From: Methanobacteriota archaeon | Lineage (GTDB): Archaea > Halobacteriota > Methanosarcinia > Methanosarcinales > Methanosarcinaceae | DNA: 64,000 bases | Assembly (NCBI GenBank): GCA_016841265.1 | Contig: JAENZL010000002.1 | Coordinates: forward strand, 1,891 to 65,890 | Direction of reading: 5' to 3' | Shown here: positions 18,686 to 28,021 of the stretch, one piece after another | Numbering within the stretch: the first letter of the stretch is position 1 | How the letters are laid out: each line of letters begins with the position of its first letter | Made by a program: the position numbers and the translations under genes | The notes under the pieces: model-generated | Databases searched by the model: none | Told to the model about the DNA's origin: nothing | What the model saw: only the letters and a program-made list of their open reading frames with translations

Positions 18686-19554
18686 AGTATCTCCTTCAAT
18701 CTTTTGCTTTGATAGTAATCCAGTATTTCTTCATCTTCTATTCTAGGAGCATTTTTCAAATATTCTGTAAAGTATCCATTTATGTATGCTAAACCAACTC
18801 CATTTTTGGAGTAGCGGTTTCTGCTATATAATAATTTTATTCCCTTCAGCAAAACATGGGCAGGGGTGTAGCCTATAAAGTAGTTGTTTGCACCCAATTT
18901 TTTATATCCTTTCCATTGTCCTTCAGCGCTGGCATATGCTCTTGTAGATATCATCTTTACGTGCTCAAATTGCCTTATGTCCCAGCCCCTAATTTTGGCT
19001 TTCACATTTGAGACGCTGTCCGGGCTGCATGTTAATAGATATCCTCCCGTATCTTCAAAACATGCTTTTTGCCAGAGTCTAGCCCCTCCTGAGGGCAAAT
19101 CTTTATTGAAGTCACTCCAGATGATTTCGCTGTTGATAATATTTCCAACGTACCCACTGCATATGCCCAGGTTTTCGTTCTTCTCAAATTCAGTTATAAG
19201 AGCTCCGAAATAATCGGTATCGAAGGTTATATCCGCATCAACACTGCCTATATACTCGTATTCCATGCCGTTATCGGCACAGTAGTTGATTGCGTAATTG
19301 AATCCGGTTCTGTATACATGGGATACGTGTATGCCCAGGTCTCTGGGCTTTTCATTCAATCTTATGCTTTGAATCCATTTGTGCTTTAAAGCCAGATCTC
19401 GCAATATCTCTGGAGTCCTGTCCGTACTTCCGTCGTCTACAATAACCCACATTTTTGGTTTTATTGCCTGGTTGACTACAGATCTGGCAAGTTCCGGAAG
19501 GCTTTCTTCCTCGTTTTTACATGGAGTTACAAGTATGTAGTCCTTTATACCCAT
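18649..19554 (-). CDS. Glycosyltransferase family 2 (GT-A)
   Basis: A 301-residue GT-A enzyme. VTPCKNEEESLPELARSV at the N-terminus and VIVDDGSTDRTPEI near residue 38 are the classic GT2 nucleotide-binding signature, and SVDADITFDTDYF near residue 105 supplies the metal-binding DxD. No transmembrane segment is evident. The sugar donor is unknown. It overlaps the PIG-L deacetylase gene by 10 bp and the downstream membrane protein by 37 bp, so these are almost certainly co-transcribed. Base composition here is balanced, and the shift to AT-rich begins in the next gene downstream. Confidence 0.92.
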   Translation of the reverse strand: MGIKDYILVTPCKNEEESLPELARSVVNQAIKPKMWVIVDDGSTDRTPEILRDLALKHKWIQSIRLNEKPRDLGIHVSHVYRTGFNYAINYCADNGMEYEYIGSVDADITFDTDYFGALITEFEKNENLGICSGYVGNIINSEIIWSDFNKDLPSGGARLWQKACFEDTGGYLLTCSPDSVSNVKAKIRGWDIRQFEHVKMISTRAYASAEGQWKGYKKLGANNYFIGYTPAHVLLKGIKLLYSRNRYSKNGVGLAYINGYFTEYLKNAPRIEDEEILDYYQSKRLKEILCSKMKFHGVKK

Positions 19555-20210
19555 ATGCTGTCATCCATTCGTATTACTTCAAAGCATTCGGCGTACTCAT
19601 ATCCCATTGCCCATCCGTAATTTTTAGCCATTGATTTTACGTGGTCAATTAACACTTCGCTGCCAAATTTTTTATACTGTGTTTCATATGCACGGATGGC
19701 ATTCAATTTGGTTTCAAGGGTCTCTGTGATATCAACGAAAAACTGGGGTCTGAATGCGAATACATTAGGGCGGTATGGCAGTGTTGAGGCACTAAATACG
19801 TTTTTTACACGCCCCTGCCTGGATACTGCAAACATAATATCGGCTGCAGCTTTATGATCCTGGTGTGAATCGAAAGGGTGATGAGAGATGAAAACATCAG
19901 GTTGCAATTCATTAACAATGGAATCCACTCGTGAAATTGTCTCCCCGTTTGCCGGTAGGTCTTTTGTGGAATAATCCAGGAAAATGACATCCTTTATACC
20001 AAGTATTTTTGTGGCTTCTTTAGCTTCATTTTGAAGTTGCTCATCAACATATGTATTGCCGTTTATGTCTGTATACCCACCGGATGTCAGGATCAGCAAA
20101 TGGACATTATATCCTTTTTCTGCAAATTTGGCAAGGGTCCCCCCAGCCTCAAGTTCCATGTCATCCGGATGAGCTCCCATAGCAAGAATTGTTGGCTTAA
20201 TTCTAATCAC
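19545..20210 (-). CDS. PIG-L family N-deacetylase
   Basis: A 221-residue zinc-dependent deacetylase of the PIG-L/LmbE family, which removes N-acetyl groups from GlcNAc-type substrates. The zinc-site motif AHPDDMELEAGG is at about residue 13 and the second motif HHPFDSHQDHKAAADI at about 110. It sits directly between a formyltransferase and a GT2, which suggests it exposes an amine on a sugar that is then formylated or otherwise acylated; this order of reactions is inference. The start is GTG at 20210, with AGGA upstream. Confidence 0.92.
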   Translation of the reverse strand: MIRIKPTILAMGAHPDDMELEAGGTLAKFAEKGYNVHLLILTSGGYTDINGNTYVDEQLQNEAKEATKILGIKDVIFLDYSTKDLPANGETISRVDSIVNELQPDVFISHHPFDSHQDHKAAADIMFAVSRQGRVKNVFSASTLPYRPNVFAFRPQFFVDITETLETKLNAIRAYETQYKKFGSEVLIDHVKSMAKNYGWAMGYEYAECFEVIRMDDSIWV

Positions 20211-20218
20211 GTCCTTTT

Positions 20219-21136
20219 TTATTCAAATTTATCTCCGACTTCAATGTCTAAATTTGTTTTATTTTCATTCTCATCAAAGATTGTATACTCGTTAACCAGA
20301 AGTTTGCCGCCCTTTACATTTATTACAAGCTTTGAACCTGAGATGTTGACTATTTCTCCAGCCGACGAATTTTGCAAATCGGGTTCAAATCGGACATCCT
20401 GGAATATCATTTTTTTACCTTTAATGTAACTGTATGCCCCTGGCCAGGGTTTAACAAGCGCTCTTATTAAATTATATATTTCTATGCCATTTTTATCCCA
20501 GTCTACAACTCCATCTTCCGGGGTTCTCGGCCTGAAATAGGAAGCTTTTGAATCATCCTGTTTTTTAGCCGGGAGGGTATTTCCAGATAAAATAATATTA
20601 GTTACTTGCGAAAGTAGCTCACATACTTCGTAATATATCCTATCATGCAGGATCTTTGCATTGTCCTCAAATAAAATTGGGACTCTCTTCTGGATTATGA
20701 TGTCTCCGGTGTCAATTCCCTTATCAACAAAGTGTATCGTAACTCCGGTTTCATTTTCCCCATTGATTATAGCCCAATTAATGACATGCTGTCCTCTATA
20801 GTTAGGCAGGTATGAAGGATGTATATTTATGGTTCTAAACCTGGGAATATTGAATATCTCGCCAGGAATAATGTATTTGTAACCACAAACAACTATTATA
20901 TCGGGATTTAAATCTTTTATGTACTGTATATAAGTGTAAATGTCCTTTTTTTCTGGCTGTTTGAGAGGTATGAAATATTTGTTGGCAATTTCTTTGACTT
21001 CAACTATATTTTCATTATTCCGATCTGCAGGTCTGCAAAAAATACTTTTTATATTCACATCTGAATGTTTTATCAAATTCTCCAGAACCGAACTATTATT
21101 GCCAAAAAATATCACGTTAATTTTGTTCTCATTCAT
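20219..21136 (-). CDS. Formyltransferase (Fmt/ArnA-like)
   Basis: A 305-residue N10-formyl-tetrahydrofolate-dependent formyltransferase. The catalytic Asn-His-Asp set is visible: INIHPSYLPNYRG (Asn, His) and GIDTGDIIIQ (Asp). The C-terminal Fmt-like domain follows (RTPEDGVVDWDKNG, ALVKPWPGAYSYIKG), similar in layout to the ArnA formyltransferase domain. Since archaea use unformylated initiator methionine and the gene lies among glycan genes, a sugar amine is the likelier acceptor than Met-tRNA. The start overlaps the WbqC gene by 8 bp; ATG 21136 and ATG 21142 are both possible. Confidence 0.88.
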   Translation of the reverse strand: MNENKINVIFFGNNSSVLENLIKHSDVNIKSIFCRPADRNNENIVEVKEIANKYFIPLKQPEKKDIYTYIQYIKDLNPDIIVVCGYKYIIPGEIFNIPRFRTINIHPSYLPNYRGQHVINWAIINGENETGVTIHFVDKGIDTGDIIIQKRVPILFEDNAKILHDRIYYEVCELLSQVTNIILSGNTLPAKKQDDSKASYFRPRTPEDGVVDWDKNGIEIYNLIRALVKPWPGAYSYIKGKKMIFQDVRFEPDLQNSSAGEIVNISGSKLVINVKGGKLLVNEYTIFDENENKTNLDIEVGDKFE

Positions 21137-21809
21137 GACCATCAACTTCCGGACCAGCATTCAATAGTGCATCCACTGCTGACATATTTGGCTCAAATCC
21201 ATTATACTGCTGTTGATAAGCTGGATGTTTGAACTCTTGATAAGTCACCTGGATATTTTTTTCCTCAAATAACTGGTGTTCAAGGTAATTTTTTCCCATG
21301 GGTCCTGATAAGTAAACATCTCCATCAACTGCGCTTACAAGATCAACGAGTTTCTCGGTGGATTTTGAATTGAATCCGAATTCGCTGGAATAGATTATCT
21401 TCGTATCAATGTCAAATGATTTCATCAGAAATTCTATTAATTCCATGTTAATATCGCTAAGCATGTCATATTGTTGTTCATAAATCCGCTGAATCTCTTT
21501 TTCATATTTCTGATAATAGGGGGCTTTTCTATAGTTGTCATGGATTTCTTTGAAATGTGCTTCCTGCCAGTTCATACCACTTATTTTAACATTATTTTTT
21601 ATTTTTATTTGATTAATTGGTATATGCTTTTTTTCAACTGGAACAGTGAGCCACTCCCATCCATGGTATATCCTTATCCGGTTCCTGTGTTGGAAATCTC
21701 CTTTGCTGAACTGGGCATCATCATAGATTATAAATACATCTGACTTCTTCAGCTTATCAACAAAGCCCAGATATGGCAAATAATTAGGTTGGTGTATTCC
21801 CACTATCAT
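21129..21809 (-). CDS. WbqC family protein
   Basis: A 226-residue protein of the WbqC-like family. The opening VGIHQPNYLPYLGFVDKL, then FIIYDDAQFSKGDFQHRNRI and a late YLSGPMGKNYL are hallmark segments. The family occurs in O-antigen and other surface-glycan loci; its activity is not firmly established, though the conserved His/Asp/Asn residues suggest an enzyme, possibly an acyl or amino-sugar transferase. It overlaps the formyltransferase start by 8 bp, implying a shared pathway step. Start ATG 21809. Confidence 0.9.
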   Translation of the reverse strand: MIVGIHQPNYLPYLGFVDKLKKSDVFIIYDDAQFSKGDFQHRNRIRIYHGWEWLTVPVEKKHIPINQIKIKNNVKISGMNWQEAHFKEIHDNYRKAPYYQKYEKEIQRIYEQQYDMLSDINMELIEFLMKSFDIDTKIIYSSEFGFNSKSTEKLVDLVSAVDGDVYLSGPMGKNYLEHQLFEEKNIQVTYQEFKHPAYQQQYNGFEPNMSAVDALLNAGPEVDGHE

Positions 21810-21929
21810 TTTTCCAACACATTCCTAGTTTTATTTCTAAATTATCTATAATTTTATTTTTTAATATTGTATTTAAATTTGCGGACTTATATTGCACATT
21901 TGGGAAAATTGAATTAGATATATTTAAAT

Positions 21930-22955
21930 CTAATTATCATAACTTTCAATAGTTTCAACCATGAACTCAACAACATCTACTTTTTCGCTCAACATTTTAT
22001 CTCGCTTGAGATGCCATGCATTTTTACTGGATCTATCCTCTAAGATTTCAATTGCTTTCTGCAGTCCTTCATCCCTTTTTTGAAGTGTATACACAAGTTC
22101 GTATTTTTGCTCCAGTTCGTTCAAGTACCCTCTTTGGGTACTGGATACATAAATTGAAGGTACGCCAAGAATCGCTGCTTCCGAAGCCATCGTAGCGCCT
22201 TCTCCGATGCACAGGGATGAATACGAGATTAAATCGTGCAGATCTTTAGGGTCAATCTTTAACTGGTGATCTCTTATTGTCTGCCATTGGGTGGTTTCGG
22301 AAGAAATTATTACTTTCCCATATTTTTCAAGTTGATTCACGTATTCCCGCAGGTCTTCTTCGGTTTTAAAGTTCAGTCCTGTTGCGTTTATGTCGTGGTG
22401 GGAGGAAAGGGCAGATAGCCTGAGTATAATATAATCTTCATCCAGCTGGTATTTCTTCAGCACTTTTTTGTCCGGGGTAAAGTACTTTGGGTGCAGGTAT
22501 GCCAGTTCATAATACCCGTCAAACCTTTCCTGTTTTGGGCCAAGGTCAAGATAAAAAGATTTGGATGTGTAAATTTTGTCAGTAAAAGGGAAGGTCAGTT
22601 TTATGACAAGACCTGCTATTTCGGTGTCTGAAAATGCAATGTGGGGTTTTCCATAAAGGCGGCTTACATGGGCCGAGTAGGGAGAACCCGGGCTCACAAA
22701 AACATCAGGCTTAAATAATCTGGCTTTTTTGTAAAGCCAAAGGTCATTCATAAGTATCCCGAAAGCTTTTCCAGGCATGGTCTTATAGTGCCTGCATACT
22801 TCGTATCCGAAACCGTATTCATTAAGTATTCTATTTGTGTTTTCCTTGGCTCGTGCGACTATTTTGATCTCATGTCCCCTTTCCTGGAGTTCCCACATTA
22901 CATTTTTAAATACATTAATGTCTTTGGGGTGCCCGACATCAAACAGTATATTCAT
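21930..22955 (-). CDS. DUF354 family glycosyltransferase-like protein
   Basis: A 341-residue protein of the DUF354 family, related to GT-B enzymes. MNILFDVGHPKDINVFKN is the typical N-terminus; VSPGSPYSAHVSRLYGKPHI and IGEGATMASEAAILGVPSI (the nucleotide-sugar pocket) follow. No membrane segment. Probably transfers or modifies a sugar in the glycan pathway, but no DUF354 substrate is established to my knowledge. The start overlaps the hexapeptide acyltransferase stop (ATGA). Confidence 0.88.
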   Translation of the reverse strand: MNILFDVGHPKDINVFKNVMWELQERGHEIKIVARAKENTNRILNEYGFGYEVCRHYKTMPGKAFGILMNDLWLYKKARLFKPDVFVSPGSPYSAHVSRLYGKPHIAFSDTEIAGLVIKLTFPFTDKIYTSKSFYLDLGPKQERFDGYYELAYLHPKYFTPDKKVLKKYQLDEDYIILRLSALSSHHDINATGLNFKTEEDLREYVNQLEKYGKVIISSETTQWQTIRDHQLKIDPKDLHDLISYSSLCIGEGATMASEAAILGVPSIYVSSTQRGYLNELEQKYELVYTLQKRDEGLQKAIEILEDRSSKNAWHLKRDKMLSEKVDVVEFMVETIESYDN

Positions 22956-23404
22956 GGCATCTCAACCTTCCTTATTATTTTTGCGGGCACTCCTGCCACA
23001 ATATAGTAAGGGTCTACATTTTTTGTCACCACCGATCCGGCTCCAACTACTGCGCCCTTCCCAATGGTAATATCAGGCATAATTACCGAACAGGCTCCCA
23101 ACCAGACGTCATCTTCTATTCTAACTCGTCCTCTGTGGGTTTTTACATAAGGTCTGATGTGAGAATAATTTGGGTCCGAAGAAGTTAACAGGGTTACATT
23201 TGGGCCAATGGCAACCCTGTCCCCAACGATCAGATTCCCTGTGTCTTCAAGTTTTTCAGCAATTGTAAGACCCTCTGCTATGTACACCTGCTTTCCTATT
23301 GTGTATCCGCAGTTTCTATACATAAATATCCGGAGGTTGCTGCATGGCAAATTCTTCGCAAAATATTTTAGTATTTTTTTCTTTAGTTTCCTTAGCGTTT
23401 TCAT
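22952..23404 (-). CDS. Hexapeptide-repeat O/N-acyltransferase
   Basis: A 150-residue left-handed beta-helix acyltransferase like maltose/galactoside O-acetyltransferases and WbbJ. Hexapeptide turns are clear (IGKQVYIAEGLTI, VGDRVAIGPNVTLLTS, IEDDVWLGACSVIMPDITI, GKGAVVGAGSVVTKNV), ending with YYIVAGVPAKIIRKV. It likely acetylates a sugar hydroxyl or amine using acetyl-CoA. I chose ATG 23404, preceded by GGAGG at 8 bp, over an in-frame codon at 23476 that would overlap the upstream FemAB-like gene. Coupled to DUF354 downstream. Confidence 0.9.
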   Translation of the reverse strand: MKTLRKLKKKILKYFAKNLPCSNLRIFMYRNCGYTIGKQVYIAEGLTIAEKLEDTGNLIVGDRVAIGPNVTLLTSSDPNYSHIRPYVKTHRGRVRIEDDVWLGACSVIMPDITIGKGAVVGAGSVVTKNVDPYYIVAGVPAKIIRKVEMP

Positions 23405-23465
23405 GCCCTGGCCTCCAATATCGGATAACTTGCAAACCTTCTCAAAGTTTACTCTTATTTTACTC

Positions 23466-24485
23466 TTATAATACACGCGACAAGTTTAACTTTTTATATG
23501 CTTTGAATCCGATATTTAAAATTTCTTTTTTACCTCGATCATGTACTTTTTCGTACCTGCCGTAGTTAACTTCCTCCCCACCAAACCTCTTCTTAAACTC
23601 CCTTACGCCGTAGGGCTTGTCCGGATGGCCTGCTCCTCCGAAATCAAAAACTTTTTCTTTTTCGGCATACTCACAAAGCATGTGCCACACAACCGCCTCA
23701 TTCACATAATTAATGTCCTGTTTTGAGCCGGCATACCAGTCGTGCACCATGCCTTTATACTTCAAAACCACTCTTGACCCGACGACTTCTCCATCTAAAA
23801 TGGCCAGGTAGAAATCGATAAATCCGGCATCGAAGAATTTTTCGTATGCACTTTCAAGAAGAGAAATATCGGCAAGAGGCAGCCTTACATTTTTGTAGGT
23901 CTCCTCAATTAGCCTGTAACAGTCTTTTATCTCATTTCGATTTTCAATTTTTCTAACCCCTATTCCGATCTTTTCAGCTCTGTTAATCCCTTTTCGGCGG
24001 GCTTTGTGGATGTTTTTCCACATCTCTTCGCTGGGACGGTCGAGGTCAATAAGGTAATTTAAGTGTGGTTCGTACTGGTATCCAAGGGTTTCCAGGGTGT
24101 TTCTGGAGCTTTCCATGTCCCATATATTGCGTACCTGGGTATAGATTGCCCGGTTGTGAAGGAGCTGCTCATAGTAGTTGAGCAGTTTTGTAACTGCTTC
24201 GAATCCTTTTTTATCTTCAACAAAAATAGGGCCGCCATTGATTATTGACCTTGAGGAAATCGAGCCTATCAGTCCGGCGGCATCCCGGACGATCACTGCC
24301 TGGAGAACTGCCACTATTTCATCATTCTCTGATTCAACTGCGGCCAGGGAAATTGGCTCATAATTTTTAGTCGAGCTGTACACCTCTGCCATATAACTTG
24401 TCTGAAAAATATTGCCTTTGGGATGATTGAATACAAAATCATCCCATTTTTCCCGATCGATTGAATCTCTAATTTCAATCATCAT
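23466..24485 (-). CDS. FemAB/GNAT-like N-acyltransferase
   Basis: A 339-residue protein with the double-GNAT (FemAB/BioF2-like) layout: FVFNHPKGNIFQTSYMAEVY near the N-terminus, EMWKNIHKARRKGINRAEK in the middle, and GEVVGSRVVLKYKGMVHDWY followed by FDFGGAGHPDKPYGVREFKK at the end. In bacteria FemAB enzymes add amino acids to peptidoglycan; archaea lack that substrate, so an aminoacyl or acyl transfer to a surface sugar is plausible. The ATG overlaps the deacetylase stop by one base (TAATG), so I prefer 24485 to an upstream TTG. Confidence 0.82.
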   Translation of the reverse strand: MMIEIRDSIDREKWDDFVFNHPKGNIFQTSYMAEVYSSTKNYEPISLAAVESENDEIVAVLQAVIVRDAAGLIGSISSRSIINGGPIFVEDKKGFEAVTKLLNYYEQLLHNRAIYTQVRNIWDMESSRNTLETLGYQYEPHLNYLIDLDRPSEEMWKNIHKARRKGINRAEKIGIGVRKIENRNEIKDCYRLIEETYKNVRLPLADISLLESAYEKFFDAGFIDFYLAILDGEVVGSRVVLKYKGMVHDWYAGSKQDINYVNEAVVWHMLCEYAEKEKVFDFGGAGHPDKPYGVREFKKRFGGEEVNYGRYEKVHDRGKKEILNIGFKAYKKLNLSRVL

Positions 24486-25294
24486 TAAACCCCGCAATTC
24501 CTGCTTTTCTGGGCTCTACTCCTGTACCACACGATTCCCGCTTTCCCAACATTTTTTATGTTCTGGAATGCCAGTTCCCTGGCCCATCCCCTAAAATCAT
24601 CACACCATCTGTTGGGGTGCGCAAGCAGGCATATCCTGGGAGTTCTTTCGCTCAGGATCAACCGTATAATATCATCAGTAGAAGAAATGGTCTTAAGGTC
24701 AGTGCCTGTGGCATTGACTCCGGTCCTGTCAATCGTATCCTTTACTCTAATGTTCAAATCTGCCCAGGTCCTTCCGGTGTCTGTCAGGTAGAGCACTTCA
24801 TTATAGTCAATTGAAAGGTACGGTTCCCCCAGAATTCCGAAATCCTTGAAATCATACTCCTGCCACAGGTCCCGGTTTGACCAGGATTTAAGGGGGTTTC
24901 CGTGCATGCAGACCGTGTTGATTTCGGTAATATTTCTGAGGTCTTCGAGTTCTTCTCTAAATATTTCAATCGCTTTTTTGGGGTCTCCGTTTGCCTTATC
25001 CATTACTTCGTAATGAAAGCCGATCTCGTGCCCCATATTTGCCATCTGACGAATGATCTCTGGCTTGAAGGTCTCTTCCACATGGCGGAAATAGTAGGTT
25101 GATTTTATTCCGTAACTGTGCTCCAGCCTTGCCATTTCCAGGTTTCGTTTGACTGCCCTGTCCACGTCATGTCTGAGAATAATGCATTTTTCGGGTGCAA
25201 ATTTAAGGAAATCCTGTACCGTACTGGTAGGATAATTCGTATTTTTGATTGCCTGTAAAAGGTATTCGTATTTTTTTAAGGTGAAATCCCTCAA
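24485..25294 (-). CDS. Polysaccharide deacetylase-like protein
   Basis: A 269-residue NodB-homology (CE4-like) protein. ILRHDVDRAVKRNLEMA gives the metal-binding HD..D near residue 42, GHEIGFHYEVM near 90 supplies further ligands, and CMHGNPLKSWSNRDLW and LLAHPNRWCDD supply later His residues. No signal peptide, so a cytoplasmic precursor is the likely substrate. It is the first gene of the minus-strand glycan run that continues through FemAB-like, acyltransferase and DUF354. The start appears to be TTG 25294; no strong ribosome-binding site is seen. Confidence 0.85.
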   Translation of the reverse strand: MRDFTLKKYEYLLQAIKNTNYPTSTVQDFLKFAPEKCIILRHDVDRAVKRNLEMARLEHSYGIKSTYYFRHVEETFKPEIIRQMANMGHEIGFHYEVMDKANGDPKKAIEIFREELEDLRNITEINTVCMHGNPLKSWSNRDLWQEYDFKDFGILGEPYLSIDYNEVLYLTDTGRTWADLNIRVKDTIDRTGVNATGTDLKTISSTDDIIRLILSERTPRICLLAHPNRWCDDFRGWARELAFQNIKNVGKAGIVWYRSRAQKSRNCGV

Positions 25295-25704
25295 GATTTG
25301 CCCCCCAAATAATCCTTTTTGTAGGAGAGTTCCAGTTTATTTTCCTGCCCGGGTTAGGAATCTCCCGGATAAAATAAACATGAATATCCTCTGTTTTACA
25401 AATTTTTACTTTTATATAATCCCTTAAGTTTGAATTTGTTTATTTAGTTTGTGGTTCTCTTGTGTGTAATCTTTTATATGTGGGTACTTTTTCCTGTATT
25501 TTTTGTTTAAGGGTTATTCTGGTTTTCAGGAACTCATTTATTTGAGATCAAGAGGAAAAATTTAAAAAGAATCATATAAATAAGGTAACTATATCCTCCA
25601 GCTTTAATATCTGGATTTTTTTGTCTCAAAATGCAAGGCAATAACCCAGTATAATTCTGACAACTATTTCCGGATGAATATAAGTGTAAAAATGAGAGCT
25701 TGTA
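25295..25704. promoter_or_regulatory. Divergent promoter region between glycan locus and archaeosortase
   Basis: There is no gene in these 410 bp. A plus-strand TATA-like box (CATATAAATA, about 25573-25582) lies some 125 bp before the archaeosortase start, and AT-rich TATA-like sequences near 25412-25420 and 25469-25478 could serve the minus-strand glycan operon. The assignments are inferred from pattern only. Confidence 0.45.
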
Positions 25705-26541
25705 ATGGAAAACGAAACTAAAAACCTTATCCTTATTTTGCTGGTATTGGCACTGTTTACCGGGATGGCAGTTGAAATCGCTGAGGGCTCTGCTGCTGTT
25801 GGAGTTGTTCTATTCCTGGTTTCAGTATTTCTGCTAACAAGGATTGACTTCAAGGACCTGGGTGACTCAGGTATCCTGAAAAAATCAAAAACCTATTTTG
25901 TCGTTGGGGTTTTTATAGTAAGCGCAGACCTTGTCTACAATTTCAAAAATGGTGGTGAACTGGGGACTCTTGACGTTATGGTCGTATTCTTCGGTTTTTC
26001 CCTGATTGGGACCCAGCTGCAAAACCCCCAGATAAACCGGATCTCCCGGTTTGGTGCATATATATCATCTATTTTTGTTCTTCTTTACCTTATCTTTTAC
26101 ACCATGTTTGCTTTCTTTAACATTGATTTCCTTCACAAGTTTGACCACTATCTCATACTTCTCCCCACTGTGGGTATTTTAAACATGGCAGGGATTCCTC
26201 TCGAAGTAATTGCCACGGAGACTGTTAGGATAAGCGGAGTTGAAGAAATGACTGTGGTTATCGGAGGGCCCTGCTCAGGCCTGTATTCCATGTTCCTTCT
26301 AATAGGGATCGTTTTTGGATACAGTAAAATTGAAAAAATGGATAATCGTAAAACCCTCATCATGCTCGGGTTTTGTGTGCTCGTTGCCTACATCTCAAAC
26401 CTGTTCCGGGTCGTAGTTCTCTATCTCACTGCCTACATGTACGGGCAGGAAGCAATGATGCTCGTGCACACACATCTCGGATGGATTATATTTGCAGTAG
26501 TTGCAGCTTTTATAATGTATTTAATAGAGCTAAAAAAGTAA
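25705..26541 (+). CDS. artC: Archaeosortase, probably type C (PEF-CTERM specific)
   Basis: A 278-residue polytopic membrane protein of the exosortase/archaeosortase family, proposed to cut C-terminal sorting signals and transfer the protein to a lipid. About seven or eight membrane helices. The catalytic residues are in place: Cys190 in GGPCSGLYSM, Arg235 in SNLFRVVVLY, and His255/His257 in VHTHLGWIIF. Archaeosortase C is the type known to pair with PEF-CTERM proteins, and one such protein is encoded 5.3 kb downstream on the same strand. Subtype assignment rests on that neighbour and general layout. ATG 25705 follows GAGAG. Confidence 0.85.
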   Translation: MENETKNLILILLVLALFTGMAVEIAEGSAAVGVVLFLVSVFLLTRIDFKDLGDSGILKKSKTYFVVGVFIVSADLVYNFKNGGELGTLDVMVVFFGFSLIGTQLQNPQINRISRFGAYISSIFVLLYLIFYTMFAFFNIDFLHKFDHYLILLPTVGILNMAGIPLEVIATETVRISGVEEMTVVIGGPCSGLYSMFLLIGIVFGYSKIEKMDNRKTLIMLGFCVLVAYISNLFRVVVLYLTAYMYGQEAMMLVHTHLGWIIFAVVAAFIMYLIELKK

Positions 26542-26833
26542 TTTTGAATTCGAGAACTTTTTTTGAAGTTTTTGAGTTCCTCTCTTATTTTTCTAGTTCC
26601 ACCTTAATTTTTTAGTGTCGCATCAATCCTCAAGGGTTGAATGGTTATAATTAGGTGTAATCGATTTTATGCGACATTTTACTGCTGACTCGACACCAGT
26701 TCCTCTCTAAATCTATCGATAGCTTCTTGTTCTCTTTTCGATATTCCGTTTCTTATTCAAAAAAGGGTGTGTTCTCCAACTCTTACTTTTTAATGAAAAA
26801 ATGTTTTTCAGCCATCTGGGCAATTCAGATCTT

Positions 26834-28021
26834 TTATCTTTTTACAAAGTAATTGAAAGCCTGCCTTGAGTTCAAAATAATTCTTTTATGTACCGGTAGA
26901 AGACACTTTTGCCGAGGCCTTCTGCGAGTAACTTTTGCAGTAATTCTCATTAGGAGTAAAACCGACCCGATATATACCCCGGCAATACCCCCATTTATAA
27001 GGAAGTTGAAGTCTTTTAATGCAAAAGTAACCACGACTATAATCACGAACAAAAACATCATATAAACAACAAAACTCACTCCCATGGCAAGTTTCCAGTT
27101 TTTTGAATCAAAAAATCCCGGAACCCTGGAGTACCTGTTAGTTATAATTCCGTTTTCCTTATAGTTTGAATGGTTGAGGATGTGCATGACTCTGTCCCCT
27201 GTATCGGGATGTGTGTCAAACATGGAAATGAAAATAGCATGGTCTCCTCTGATTCTCTGGGTGTGTGTACTGAACAGGTGGAAATGTCCGGGGTTAAACT
27301 TGCTGGTGAGCGGCTGGAAGGGTATGTAGTTTTCAAGAAACTCGAGGTTTTTTGCAAGGAGCTGGGGGTTCCTGGTAAGCTTGATGGCAACTTCATCGGC
27401 TTCAAGTTCCCTTCTTTGGGGGTTTGTAAGCTGTACCAGAGTTGCCGCGGGAGGTGTTGCAAAGGCTGTTGCCATAAACTTGAAGAACCTGGGTGCCGGG
27501 TCTTGGGGCTGCCCGAAGCCTGAGAGGATCGAACCCCATGTTGCAAGCTCCGGAAAGAGCATTATCGTTCCTGCAAAAAGTGCGGTGACTGTGTTCAGGC
27601 TGACATCTCTGTTTTTTATGTGTCCGATTTCATGTGCCAGTAAAACTTCCAGGCTCAGGTCGTCAAAGGTTTCAAACATCGATGTTGAAATGGCGATAAA
27701 GGTTTTGCTCCCGTTTCCAACTGTAAACATTCCGGGAGTTTCTGCTTCGAAGCTGTATAATTCGGGGGTCCGGACCTGTGCCCCGGTGGAAAGGTTTTCC
27801 AGAATTGAGTACAATAAAGAATTCTCATCCCTCCTGACTTTCCGGGCTTTATACAATCTGAGAATCAATCTGCCGGCTGAAAGGTAAATATAACTGCTCA
27901 GGATAAGCATCAAGAAGGCTACGGCTGCTACAACAACTGCATTTTTTGTAAGCCCCGCGAGCAGGACCGGAAATGCCGAAGGAACTGATAAAAGCAGAAA
28001 TGTCCCAAACCTGTTACTCAT
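26834..28021 (-). CDS. M48 family (HtpX/Ste24-like) membrane metalloprotease
   Basis: A 395-residue membrane protease. Two N-terminal hydrophobic helices (about 8-55) precede the catalytic domain with LLAHEIGHIKNRD (HEXXH, residues 130-134) and the third zinc ligand in RELEADEVA near 205; two further helices lie at about 310-365. HtpX-like enzymes degrade or process membrane proteins on the cytoplasmic side. GGGGG precedes ATG 28021. It is oriented opposite to the archaeosortase and the DUF1616 gene between which it lies; a role in processing sorted proteins is only a guess from position. Confidence 0.92.
   Translation of the reverse strand: MSNRFGTFLLLSVPSAFPVLLAGLTKNAVVVAAVAFLMLILSSYIYLSAGRLILRLYKARKVRRDENSLLYSILENLSTGAQVRTPELYSFEAETPGMFTVGNGSKTFIAISTSMFETFDDLSLEVLLAHEIGHIKNRDVSLNTVTALFAGTIMLFPELATWGSILSGFGQPQDPAPRFFKFMATAFATPPAATLVQLTNPQRRELEADEVAIKLTRNPQLLAKNLEFLENYIPFQPLTSKFNPGHFHLFSTHTQRIRGDHAIFISMFDTHPDTGDRVMHILNHSNYKENGIITNRYSRVPGFFDSKNWKLAMGVSFVVYMMFLFVIIVVVTFALKDFNFLINGGIAGVYIGSVLLLMRITAKVTRRRPRQKCLLPVHKRIILNSRQAFNYFVKR

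Noticed and set aside
20219-21136. Methionyl-tRNA formyltransferase
   Set aside because: Archaea do not formylate initiator methionine and the gene is embedded in a glycan operon; a sugar formyltransferase fits better.
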